From NCBI GenBank assembly GCA_023614405.1, contig CM042686.1:349750329-349814328 (forward strand): 64,000 bases of DNA, in the 5' to 3' direction. Below, in pieces: positions 47,901-53,101 of the stretch. The position numbers and the translations under genes are program-made. The notes beneath the pieces were generated by a model. The model did not search any database, was not told the origin of the DNA, and worked only from the letters and a program-made list of their open reading frames with translations. Source of the DNA: Avena insularis. Its lineage: Eukaryota; Streptophyta; Magnoliopsida; Poales; Poaceae. Positions within the stretch are counted from its first letter, which is position 1, and every line of letters begins with the position of its first letter.

Positions 47901-49587
47901 ATCAACTGCCAGGTATGGTCGTAAGATATATAAGGCTATGACCTACCGGATTAAGCCAGCTACTTCTTCCACAGAAGTGCAAGATACGTCTAGGACCACA
48001 GAGCAGATGAGTGGTAAAGAAGAATCCCAAATAGGTTATTCACATGTACACAATCATTCAGTTGATATGAATGCAAGTGAGTCACATGGAGCTTTGTTTG
48101 CAAGTTCTGGAAATCCACCATCATACAAAGATGTTGCATTGGCACGTCCAGGCACAATAGCCAAGACTCAAATACAAAAACCTAGAGGTGATGTACTGCA
48201 CCCGTCACTTGGTCAAATTATTGCACAAGAAATGAAGGATTCCTTGGTAGATGCAGTTCAAGTGGACCAGAGATCTGTGTCTTCAAATACCAATAATTCC
48301 AAAGAGATAACCAACGTACCAGAAGAAATGCAGCATTCGGAACAAACAAAGGAGTCACAGAGGGAACATGAGAGTGACAATACTGGGAAATATGGTTTAC
48401 CAGATATATTAACATCAAAAACTGAGAAATCTTCTGGCAGTGTCTCTGCAGATAGTAAAACAGACATTACCTTATTCAGTAACAAAGGTCAAGAACCAAC
48501 AAGTAGTGGCAAGTGTGGTCCAGTCACTGGGTTCTCATATTCGAGTGTACCCATAAAAGCTGAAAGGAGTGGAAAGTCTGGCAGAGAATTTCTTGAAGAA
48601 GCTCTAACAACTAGTACTGAACCTATTACAGTTTCAGCCCATATGGCAAGTATGCCAGAAGGCCTTGGAGGTGTTGAAAATGAGAAGTCAAAGCCTGACT
48701 TGCTGCTAAGTAATATTGATATGAGAGAGATGTCTAATAAGAAGTTATCGGCTGCTGCACCTCCATTTAATCCGTCTCCTCCAGCTATCCTTAGCCCACT
48801 TGCTGTTAGTGTGGGTCTGCCACCACCATGTGCCATTCAAGGTGTTGGGCCCTGGCCTATGAATGTCTCCATGCTTCCTGGACATTCAAATATGGGGCCA
48901 AATGGTCCTCCGATGTGCACATCCCCACATCATTTGTACCCTCCTGCTCCTAGATCTCCTAATCTTTTGCATCCTGTGCCATTTCTTTATCCACCATATA
49001 GTCAACCACAGATGGTTCCAAGCAGCACATTTCCCATGAACACTACTATATTTCGCCCTAACCATTATGGATGGCAACCTTATATGAGTCCAGCTGCATC
49101 TGAGTTTGTGTCAGGACCAGCATGGTCAAACAGTCATCCAGTCGCTTACACCCTGAGCCCACATGTTGCTGACACTATTTCTCAGTCTTTAGCAGATAAA
49201 CATGTTCTATCTGATGCAGCTGCTGTTAGTATAGGACCTTCACTGGACAGCAGTATGGTTGCAGTAAAGGAGGAAATGGAAGTCCCTGTGGTGCTAGACA
49301 GTGGAAGTATGATCAGCAACAGAATTTTGGCAGAGGAGCATGATAAAGAGTTAAAGGATGGTGCTAAAACTGAACTTAATCCTGACATGCCAGGAGACAG
49401 CACACCTGATATTGGTGGAACGAAGCTGGGAAGCAACATCAAGAATGAAGATGAAGGTAGTTTTAGGATTCTTTTGAAGGGGAAAAGCAGGCGAAAACAA
49501 ACTCTAAGGATACCGATAAGTTTGCTTAACAAGACATATAGCTCACGTTCTTTCAAGCTTGACTACAACAGAGTAGTCAGAATATGA
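8252..49587 (+). CDS. TSS: CLU/TSS-family TPR protein (REC2/TSS-like), 23 coding exons, 1915 aa
   Basis: Exons: 8252-8312, 8430-8491, 8632-8724, 8917-8989, 13736-14092, 21551-21618, 21721-21852, 22537-22578, 23005-23529, 23611-23768, 23865-24417, 25072-25134, 25222-25323, 25416-25730, 25803-25895, 26070-26171, 26267-26371, 37196-37329, 38291-38474, 40221-40352, 40680-40792, 40965-41055, 47398-49587. All introns are GT-AG, all phases join, total 5748 nt. The start [17 protein letters not shown] matches the basic N-terminus of the family. Order: N-terminal CLU domain (about 20-110), CLU domain (about 300-590), eIF3/TIF31-like middle domain (about 710-900), TPRs (about 905-1115), long disordered tail. 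Known: plant relatives are cytosolic or nuclear; FRIENDLY controls mitochondrial distribution, REC proteins control chloroplast compartment size, and TSS suppresses the stimpy meristem defect. Length is close to Arabidopsis TSS. The gene looks intact; the weak donor after exon 17 is the one oddity. Confidence 0.93.
8797..8841. repeat. Stowaway end-to-end remnant in TSS intron 3
   Basis: TCCCTCCGCCTCAAG and CTTTGAGACGGAAGGAG form an imperfect hairpin with only a few bases between. It looks like a Stowaway that lost its interior. Confidence 0.5.
9100..10847. other. TSS intron 4, left part: no gene seen
   Basis: AT-rich to balanced sequence with one GC-richer patch (9850-10450). The patch has short open frames on both strands but no recognisable domain, so I leave it uncalled. 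Confidence 0.5.
10848..12112 (+). mobile_element. Non-LTR retroposon with 16-bp target duplication in TSS intron 4
   Basis: ACAATATCATCAACAT occurs exactly at 10848-10863 and 12097-12112. Between the copies lies a 1233-bp insert, GC-rich over most of its length, that ends in a run of seven or eight A. Long direct duplication plus 3' poly(A) is the signature of LINE-machinery insertion. No reverse transcriptase or endonuclease motif is visible, so it is a non-autonomous element, a 5'-UTR-like LINE piece, or a retroposed transcript. Open frames in it are GC-driven. Confidence 0.85.
12683..12794. mobile_element. Small inverted-repeat element (MITE-like)
   Basis: TTTAGGATCCGTTT at the left and AAACGGATCCTAAA at the right are exact inverted copies 112 bp apart end to end. 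Family not assigned. Confidence 0.6.
13254..13447. mobile_element. MITE with GAGCATGTACAATG-type ends
   Basis: Left GAGCATGTACAATGCAAGGT, right CCTCCCATTATACATGCT, imperfect inverted copies about 190 bp apart, with further inner pairing of AAGCACTT-like text. Superfamily uncertain. Confidence 0.6.
13518..13700. mobile_element. Truncated Stowaway-like MITE next to TSS exon 5
   Basis: Starts with CCTCCATCCGTAAATAGGTG and contains the internal AAACTTTAAAAGATTTGACT text common in grass Stowaway elements. The expected right CGGAGGGAG end is missing. It stops about 35 bp before the exon 5 acceptor. Confidence 0.5.
13736..14092 (+). CDS. TSS: TSS exon 5: end of the N-terminal domain and a low-complexity linker
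   Basis: Residues 97-215. It opens with [21 protein letters not shown], then a linker with eight consecutive prolines and many S, K, A and E residues, and closes with [19 protein letters not shown], a conserved block. GC content is much higher than in the other exons. A broken Stowaway copy ends only about 35 bp before the acceptor. Donor ACT|GTAAGT. Confidence 0.9.
14690..15452 (-). pseudogene. Minus-strand host-gene-like fragments, unrecognised
   Basis: Two pieces read like protein on the minus strand. 15452-15162 begins [15 protein letters not shown], is acidic and basic, then has a hydrophobic anchor [20 protein letters not shown]. 14940-14704 reads [19 protein letters not shown], meets a stop, and goes on [30 protein letters not shown]. 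The first has a start and signal-anchor look, the second a globular look. I cannot name the gene. Inferred: parts of a gene captured by a transposon and carried into TSS intron 5, or an unlinked antisense relic. Confidence 0.35.
15524..15905. repeat. Diverged tandem duplication, 231-bp period
   Basis: ACCCTGTCCGACC starts copies at 15524 and 15755. Both continue through CCAGTCC(T/C)GGCCGGCA and GGAGTGTCGAACC. The second copy is interrupted near 15905. GC-rich, probably part of the same captured or retroposed DNA as the neighbouring fragment. Confidence 0.7.
15951..16068. mobile_element. PIF/Harbinger-type MITE (TAA target)
   Basis: Left end GGCCTCGTTTGGATTGTTGT, right end the inverted ACGACATTCCAAACGGGGGC. 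TAA flanks both sides (15948-15950 and 16069-16071). A three-base TWA duplication and GG...CC ends with GTTTGG text are typical of PIF/Harbinger MITEs. Confidence 0.75.
16072..18726. mobile_element. PIF/Harbinger-type non-autonomous DNA transposon (2.66 kb)
   Basis: Left end GGGTGTGTTTGGTTCTAAAA, right end AACTGAACACACCC, inverted. TAA stands at 16069-16071 and 18727-18729. Subterminal text rich in GGAATGG and CCATTCC mirrors at both ends. No transposase motif was seen in the interior, which includes GC-rich parts (16380-16900, 18350-18480) and a nested Stowaway at 17236-17368. Confidence 0.75.
17236..17368. mobile_element. Stowaway MITE nested in the Harbinger-type element
   Basis: Left CTTCCTGTTCTAAAATAAGT, right TTATTTTAGAACGGAGGGAG, inverted and flanked by TA at 17234-17235 and 17369-17370. 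Confidence 0.85.
18730..21300. other. GC-rich retroposon-like DNA in TSS intron 5
   Basis: 18730-20064 resembles the non-coding body of a grass LINE or retroposon in the + direction. It ends near 20064 with GCGGGGCGAAAGCCTGTTTC, which I recall as typical LINE 3' text, but no poly(A) or target duplication is visible. 20065-20640 is a second GC-rich block, possibly minus-strand. 20640-21010 is AT-rich non-coding repeat. 21090-21280 is GC-rich without a recognisable product. Confidence 0.35.
21551..25895 (+). CDS. TSS: TSS exons 6-15: CLU domain and eIF3/TIF31-like middle domain
   Basis: Residues 216-899. Exons 6-8 carry [17 protein letters not shown] and [15 protein letters not shown]; exon 9 (175 codons) carries [15 protein letters not shown] and [19 protein letters not shown] of the CLU domain; exon 10 has [11 protein letters not shown]; exon 11 holds [16 protein letters not shown] followed by a lysine-rich charged insert. 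Exon 13 has [20 protein letters not shown] (about 740-759) and exon 14 [17 protein letters not shown], signatures of the middle domain. This is the compact part of the gene, with introns of about 70-950 bp. Confidence 0.92.
26070..40352 (+). CDS. TSS: TSS exons 16-20: tetratricopeptide repeats
   Basis: Residues 900-1118. Consecutive TPR helices are readable: [78 protein letters not shown], and [18 protein letters not shown]. These arrays usually bind partner proteins. Intron 17, between 26371 and 37196, is 10.8 kb because it carries a MITE, a whole Gypsy element and a retroposon. The exon 17 donor reads CAG|GTACTC, weak because a MITE replaced its downstream bases. Confidence 0.92.
26375..26487. 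mobile_element. Stowaway MITE inserted in the exon 17 splice donor
   Basis: Left CTCCCTCCGACTCATATTAG, right AATATGGGTCGGAGGGAG, inverted, 113 bp, flanked by TA at 26373-26374 and 26488-26489. The left TA is the T of the donor GT plus the following A, so the element starts at intron position +4. Confidence 0.92.
26522..27315 (+). repeat. 5' LTR of the intron-17 Gypsy element
   Basis: 794 bp, TGATGGGG...CCACGACA. It contains a TATATAAGA-like box near 27053 and the AAAACCCTAGAGAGG leader-type text of an LTR promoter. It has a segment of about 59 bp near 26968-27026 that the 3' LTR lacks. Confidence 0.9.
27296..29500 (+). pseudogene. gag region of the intron-17 Gypsy element, broken
   Basis: Coding fragments at 27296-27799, 27847-28080 and 28868-29500. 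The last one carries the capsid-like gag core ([45 protein letters not shown]) followed by a basic, Q-rich tail. Frames are broken by stops between 28080 and 28868. Confidence 0.75.
27317..27334 (+). promoter_or_regulatory. Primer-binding site
   Basis: TTGGCGTCCACCGTGGGG one base after the 5' LTR. It has the TTGGCGCCCACCGTGGGG form seen in many grass Gypsy elements, with one change. Confidence 0.75.
30053..30556 (+). pseudogene. Aspartic-protease-like fragment
   Basis: [20 protein letters not shown] carries the D-x-G-S-S-type active-site loop, followed by [14 protein letters not shown], the conserved flap-side motif of Tat-type proteases. The frame ends at 30556. Confidence 0.7.
30690..32400 (+). 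pseudogene. Reverse transcriptase, RNase H and second RNase H, broken
   Basis: Frames jump at about 30960, 31240, 31610 and 32160. Readable motifs: [37 protein letters not shown] (the YVDD catalytic box is intact), [27 protein letters not shown], then [18 protein letters not shown] and [20 protein letters not shown], the second (archaeal-type) RNase H. The coding text ends soon after WDAFDANKT; integrase is absent. Confidence 0.8.
32485..33990 (-). pseudogene. Antisense gene of the intron-17 Gypsy element (PF04195-like)
   Basis: Minus strand, start ATG at 33990 ([14 protein letters not shown]). The core reads [24 protein letters not shown], then several in-frame stops; near 33100 comes [19 protein letters not shown], an intron, and a last exon 32970-32485 with [14 protein letters not shown], an acidic [12 protein letters not shown] run and a basic proline-rich end. 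It is the counterpart of the gene at 1-2801. Confidence 0.65.
34752..35486 (+). repeat. 3' LTR of the intron-17 Gypsy element
   Basis: 735 bp, TGTTGGGG...CCACGACA. It aligns with the 5' LTR throughout except for the missing segment of about 59 bp and scattered substitutions (about ten in the first 130 bases), which points to an old insertion. Confidence 0.9.
35630..36645 (-). mobile_element. Minus-strand non-LTR retroposon with 14-bp target duplication
   Basis: AAATGGGTGGATAT stands at 35630-35643 and 36632-36645. The 988-bp insert opens with a T run (35644-35650), that is a poly(A) tail on the minus strand, and is GC-rich beyond 35790. No reverse transcriptase motif. The 226-codon + strand frame inside it is GC-driven and not believed. 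Confidence 0.85.
38766..39032. repeat. 168-bp-period direct duplication around a C homopolymer
   Basis: ATGCGCTTTGAGGAAAGGAC starts copies at 38766 and 38934; both go on to GTGAGATATGTAGGCGCATGA. A run of about 22 C with one T (38908-38931) separates them. In TSS intron 19. Confidence 0.85.
39148..39314. mobile_element. Stowaway MITE in TSS intron 19
   Basis: Left CTCCCTCTTCAGAAATATAA, right TTATATTTTTGAGCGGAGGGAG (inverted), TA at 39146-39147 and 39315-39316. Long inner pairing (TTTAGCTTTGTG with CACAAAGCTAAA) would give a stable hairpin. Confidence 0.9.
40680..49587 (+). CDS. TSS: TSS exons 21-23: post-TPR linker and long C-terminal tail
   Basis: Residues 1119-1915. Exons 21-22 carry [22 protein letters not shown] and [16 protein letters not shown]. 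Exon 23 is one 729-codon block, starting [12 protein letters not shown] after CTGTCAG at 47397. It includes the conserved [11 protein letters not shown] motif (about 1280), then low-complexity S, T, P, M-rich text, a proline- and methionine-rich segment, and a basic end ([19 protein letters not shown]). The tail is probably disordered. TGA stop at 49585-49587. Confidence 0.92.
41262..41343. mobile_element. Left half of a MITE split by a Copia insertion
   Basis: TTTCATTAATTAGGTTGTAGA joins, across the Copia element, to CTCATTTCATCTTAGGATGT, giving continuous text that I recall as a common Triticeae MITE. The left boundary is uncertain. Confidence 0.45.
41339..44072 (-). mobile_element. Short-LTR Copia retrotransposon, gag deleted, GTAGA duplication
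   Basis: GTAGA stands at 41339-41343 and 44068-44072. The element (41344-44067) has TG...CA ends. Its minus-strand 3' LTR is 41344-41441 (98 bp), preceded on that strand by a purine tract (complement of 41442-41461). The other LTR ends at 44067 and shares the CATATATACATGTACAAG text. On the minus strand come pre-integrase [11 protein letters not shown] (about 43930), integrase [14 protein letters not shown] and [12 protein letters not shown] (43450-43790), reverse transcriptase [12 protein letters not shown] (about 42320) and RNase H (41893-41463). Gag is absent: LTR text runs almost straight into pol. Stops and frameshifts make it dead. Confidence 0.85.
44073..44232. mobile_element. Right half of the MITE split by the Copia element
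   Basis: CTCATTTCATCTTAGG... to ...TTACTCCCACTATGACTAGT. It continues the half at 41262-41343. Superfamily not assigned. Confidence 0.5.
44493..44580 (+). repeat. LTR-like end plus Met-tRNA-type primer-binding site inside the LINE
   Basis: TGTTGAAATAAATTG (44493) to GCAATTCA forms a TG...CA block of about 70 bp, followed after ATA by TGGTATCAGAGC, the classic initiator-Met-tRNA primer-binding site of Copia and TRIM elements. GGTTGCGTTGGCTAG and CTAACCAACGCAAG form a hairpin around it. A second LTR copy is not obvious. Confidence 0.4.
45600..46420 (+). pseudogene. LINE reverse transcriptase, C-terminal part, inactive
   Basis: Reads [36 protein letters not shown], where the family has RRGLRQGDPLSP. 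It continues open from 45690 to 46199 with [15 protein letters not shown]; the catalytic YADD is changed to YAND. Then [21 protein letters not shown], a normal thumb-region motif, and after a frame change [14 protein letters not shown]. Two stops and a lost catalytic aspartate show it cannot work. Confidence 0.85.
46813..46985. mobile_element. Stowaway MITE in TSS intron 22
   Basis: Left CTCCCTCCTTCCAAAAATAT, right ATATTTTGGAACTGAGGAAG, inverted, TA on both sides (46811-46812, 46986-46987), 173 bp. Confidence 0.9.
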
Positions 49588-50110
49588 CATGTTCATGCCC
49601 TCGAGTGTCTCTTTTGCTGAAGTGGTTTCTTCTGGCAACTGAGGAATATTCCACCAAAAAGTTGAATATTGACCTATGACATTATTATCTGAAAGAGAAT
49701 TACGATGAATCTCCATATGGAAGATACTGAAATGTGATACTCTTATTTTTGTCTGAGCATGTGGAAGGCAGCAACAATGCTCCTTCAATGTTCCAGGTAA
49801 TCATATTGTTGTTTAAATATATTGCAAGAATTTTGTCCCTCCCATTTTTTTCATTCATCTAATAAGCTAGGTGTCTTTATTTTCTAGAACTGAAATTCAT
49901 CAATCCAAGCTACTCTGAGAGGATAAAGGCATTTTTTTATTCCAAATAAGGTATGGCTCCATTGCCAGTAATCATTTTGGTCTTCTACATATTGGACTTG
50001 CTTGTACCCTATATATATGGATCAGTTTTTTTTTAATTCTTGGCAACGATTACATCTCCCTAGAAGCAATGTATAGAAAGATTAGTGTTCTTTGAAGATG
50101 AAATTCACTT
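49588..50110 (+). other. Probable TSS 3' UTR
   Basis: AT-rich sequence after the stop. A possible UTR intron runs from CCAG|GTAATC (49798) to TTTTCTAG (about 49887). No clear polyadenylation signal could be fixed. Confidence 0.35.
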
Positions 50111-50115
50111 TTGAT

Positions 50116-50470
50116 CTGGGGGTGCATATGCTCCTCCCATCAAAAATAATATTTTAAAATATTAAAAAAGTTGAACCAAAATTCAGCGTGTACATCTCGC
50201 AATTCTCTGTGCGCACCACGAGTTTTGTGGAAAACCGACATTTTTTTGTGTCGTGTATAAAAAGATAAAGAAATGTCTCGTGAAGAGCTTTTTCAAGCAC
50301 CGAAATTTGTCATTTTTATACACGTCACAAAAACATGGGTTTTCTGAAATACAACTTTGCGAGCACATAGAACATTAAGATGCACACGCCATATTTTTGA
50401 TCAGAATTTTTTAACTTTTAAAATGCGTCTAAAACTCATTTCAAAAATCAAGAGCATATGCTCCCGGGTG
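50116..50470. mobile_element. Fold-back (long inverted repeat) MITE
   Basis: Left CTGGGGGTGCATATGCTC, right GAGCATATGCTCCCGGGTG, inverted. Inner text also pairs (GTGTCGTGTATAAAAA with TTTTTATACACGTCAC), so most of the 355 bp can form one hairpin. Located just past the TSS 3' end. Confidence 0.7.
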
Positions 50471-50859
50471 TAAAAACGCCTTGTCCTCTTTGAAGCACTT
50501 TTGAAACCTACACAGATACAACAAACCAGGACTATTCAAGAACCCCCTAAAAGATTCCTATATAAGCTTATTCAAGAACCCCCACCTAACCGCCCACCAC
50601 CTCCACTACCGCCACAAGGCCGCCTGCCACTACTCCACGCCGCCGCCACCATCCTTCTCCACGCTACTGCCGGGCCCTCCAGTACCTCCTCCGCCCCCGC
50701 GCCCTCCACAACCTCCTCCGCCCCGCGCGTCGCCGGCCACCCTCCTCCCCGTGCGCCGGCTGTGCCCTCCACTACCTCCTCCTCCCTGCCCGCGGCTGCT
50801 CCCTCCACTACATCTTCCCCCCGAGCGGCGGGGAGAAATCCCACCACCCCCGCCCACGA

Positions 50860-51600
50860 GCGGAAGTTGACATGAAAAGAAACGGAAGTTAACTCGTGTT
50901 AACGAAAAAGTTAAGAGGGGGTCGTGGAAGTTAAGCTGCACAAGCAAAAATTAAGTTGCACAGTCCACGAAAAACAAAAAAAGGTGCTCAGGAAGTTAAC
51001 TAGCATAGAAGAGGGAGTTACCTTGTAAACACAGGAAAATTAAGAAGGGTCGCGGAAGTTAACTTGCACATGCGGAAGTTAACATTCAGTTCGCAAAAAA
51101 ACAAAAAAAAAATCGGTGCTCCGCCAGAAAGTTAACTAGCATAGAAAGAGGGAGTTAACTTGTACACACGGGACAGTTAAGAAGTTCGCGGAAGTTAACT
51201 TACACATGCGGAAGTTAACATTCATTATTACTGTTACAGACTGGAAGTTAACTTGGAAAGAAAAAATAAGTTAACTCGTGTTCGCGTGGAAGTTAACAAG
51301 GGGTTCCCGGTGTTCACGTGAAAAAGTAAATATGTACTCCGTCAAGAAGTTAACTAGCAATGAAAGAGGGAGTTAACTTGCACACACGGGAAAGTTAAGA
51401 AGTTCGCGGAAGTTAACTTTACATGCGTAAGTTAACACTCATTATTACTGTTACAGACTGGAAGTTAACTTGTAAAGAAAAAGAAGTTAACTCGTGTCCG
51501 TGTGGAAGTTAACAAGATGTTCCTGCTATTCGCGTGAAAGGAAACAGGGGGTTCCTGAATAGTTATTATTCAGAAACCGGTTCGTGAATAGGGTTAACTA
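50860..51600. repeat. Array of about 20 GTTAAC motifs
   Basis: GGAAGTTAACTT, AAGTTAACTAGC, GGAAGTTAACATTC and similar words recur every 15-60 bp, with about 20 exact GTTAAC. A higher-order unit of about 218 bp is visible between copies near 51126 and 51344. No coding content. It could be subterminal repeats of a DNA transposon or a satellite-like array. Confidence 0.85.
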
Positions 51601-51604
51601 TTCG

Positions 51605-52050
51605 AAAACTAGTGCTCCGACCGACCCTATATAAGGTGCGGACCGACTTCGCCCAGATCCCGTCGCCGCCTTCTTCCCCGGCGCAGCCCAAGCGAGCGAC
51701 GGCGAGACGCCGAAGCGAGGGAGCGAGCGACGCCGGAGATTCGAGCTCGTCCCCCACCTCTGCGTACCATCTTCCCCGGCGTGAGGGAGCGAGGGATGCC
51801 ATAGTTTTGAGCTCGTCCCCTACCTCTGCGCACCTTCTTCTCCAGCGCATCCCGAGGGAGCGAGGGACGCCATGAAGCGACCACTTCGACGAGGATCGAG
51901 CTCGTCCTCTGCCTCCCGTACCTTCTTCTTCGACGGGATCTTCTCAAGCGAGACAGCAGAGACGACGCGCGAGGTGGATTCGAGCTCGTCCTCCTCGCGA
52001 GTGACGTGAGAGACGACGGTGTCCCCGCCGATTTCTTCAAGTCTCATCAA
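51605..52050. other. GC-rich segment with TATA box and short repeats between two arrays
   Basis: CCCTATATAAGGTGCGG at about 51626 looks like a core promoter. It is followed by a GC-rich stretch in which GAGGGAGCGAG...GAGCTCGTCCCC...CACCT recurs about three times at a spacing of about 72 bp. Open frames on both strands follow the base bias and have no known domain. Confidence 0.5.
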
Positions 52051-52189
52051 ATCTGAAGCAATGGGTCCTCCTCAAACCAGCAAAATCCGGGTCAAAAGAA
52101 AACAAGTTCATCCTGAATGAAGCTCCTGCAAGATCCTCACTAAGATTTCATCAGGAAACATCTCACCAAGATCCTTCATATTGATTTGT

Positions 52190-52850
52190 TGTAAGTGTTG
52201 AGCTTGAGCTACCTTTATATCATGGGTTGCACTGCTTGAAATAGTAACTTGAGCTGCTAAGTTGTCCCTAGCTGAACTTTTATTGATTTGTTGTAAATTT
52301 TGACCTTGAGCTGCATGTGTATCATGGGTTGCACTGCTTGAAAATAGTAGCTTCAGCTGCTCAGTTGTTCATAGTTGAACTTATTTTGATTTGTAGTAAG
52401 TGTTGGGCAGCTTAACCTTGAGAGTCAGGCAGCTCAACCTTGCCTGTGCGGACAACTCAGCCTTGAAAGCCAGGCAGATCAAGCTTGGGGAAAAGCACAG
52501 GACCTAACTGGGCCACGGGAAAACTATACAAAGCAACTCAAGTATGGTCATACGGGCAGTTCAAGGTCAGGATAAGGGCAGCTCAATACAGAAACGGTCA
52601 TATATGAAAGTATGCAGTTATAACAGAGGGCAGTTCAAGCTAAGGCAATAGACAGTTCATGGGCAGTTCAACTCCATGTTCAGATAAATTCAAGTCGGTG
52701 CCGTAAATGGTGGGCCTACAATAAATGTATGACGTATTTTACAAAAATACATAGTTATAACAGAGGACAGTTCAATCTTAGGCGGCAGGCACTTCAATGG
52801 GCAATTCAACCCTTTGTATGAAAAAGTTCAAGTCGGCTCAGAATAATATT
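52190..52850. repeat. Tandem units of 92-103 bp, then a GCAGTTCAA-type motif array
   Basis: GATTTGTTGTAA starts units at about 52193 and 52285, with a third start at 52388; both full units contain ATCATGGGTTGCACTGCTTGA. From 52405 to 52840 GGGCAG(T/C)TCAA and close variants recur about eight times. Confidence 0.75.
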
Positions 52851-52976
52851 ATGCAACCGGTTGCAGAATAGTGCTGGTATATATATATAAATTATTCGGG
52901 CGCGGAGGACCTACACCCCAATTCAAATAAAAAAGAATAAGAAAATAAATAAATAAAAATATTATTAAAAATACTA

Positions 52977-53099
52977 CTCCATCCAACCCAAATTAGTCGA
53001 CTCAAATTTGTCAAGATACGGATGTATCTAATACTAAATCACGTCTAGATATAATTGAATCTAGAGAAACCTAAGTCAACTAATTTGGATCAGAGGGAG
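52977..53099. mobile_element. Stowaway MITE
   Basis: Left CTCCATCCAACCCAAATTAG, right CTAATTTGGATCAGAGGGAG, inverted, TA on both sides (52975-52976, 53100-53101), 123 bp. The interior resembles the one at 26375-26487. Confidence 0.9.
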
Positions 53100-53101
53100 T
53101 A

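Noticed and set aside
51566..52050. Overlapping frames of 76-137 codons in the GC-rich core
   Set aside because: Internal 72-bp repeats and GC bias keep frames open on both strands; no recognised product.
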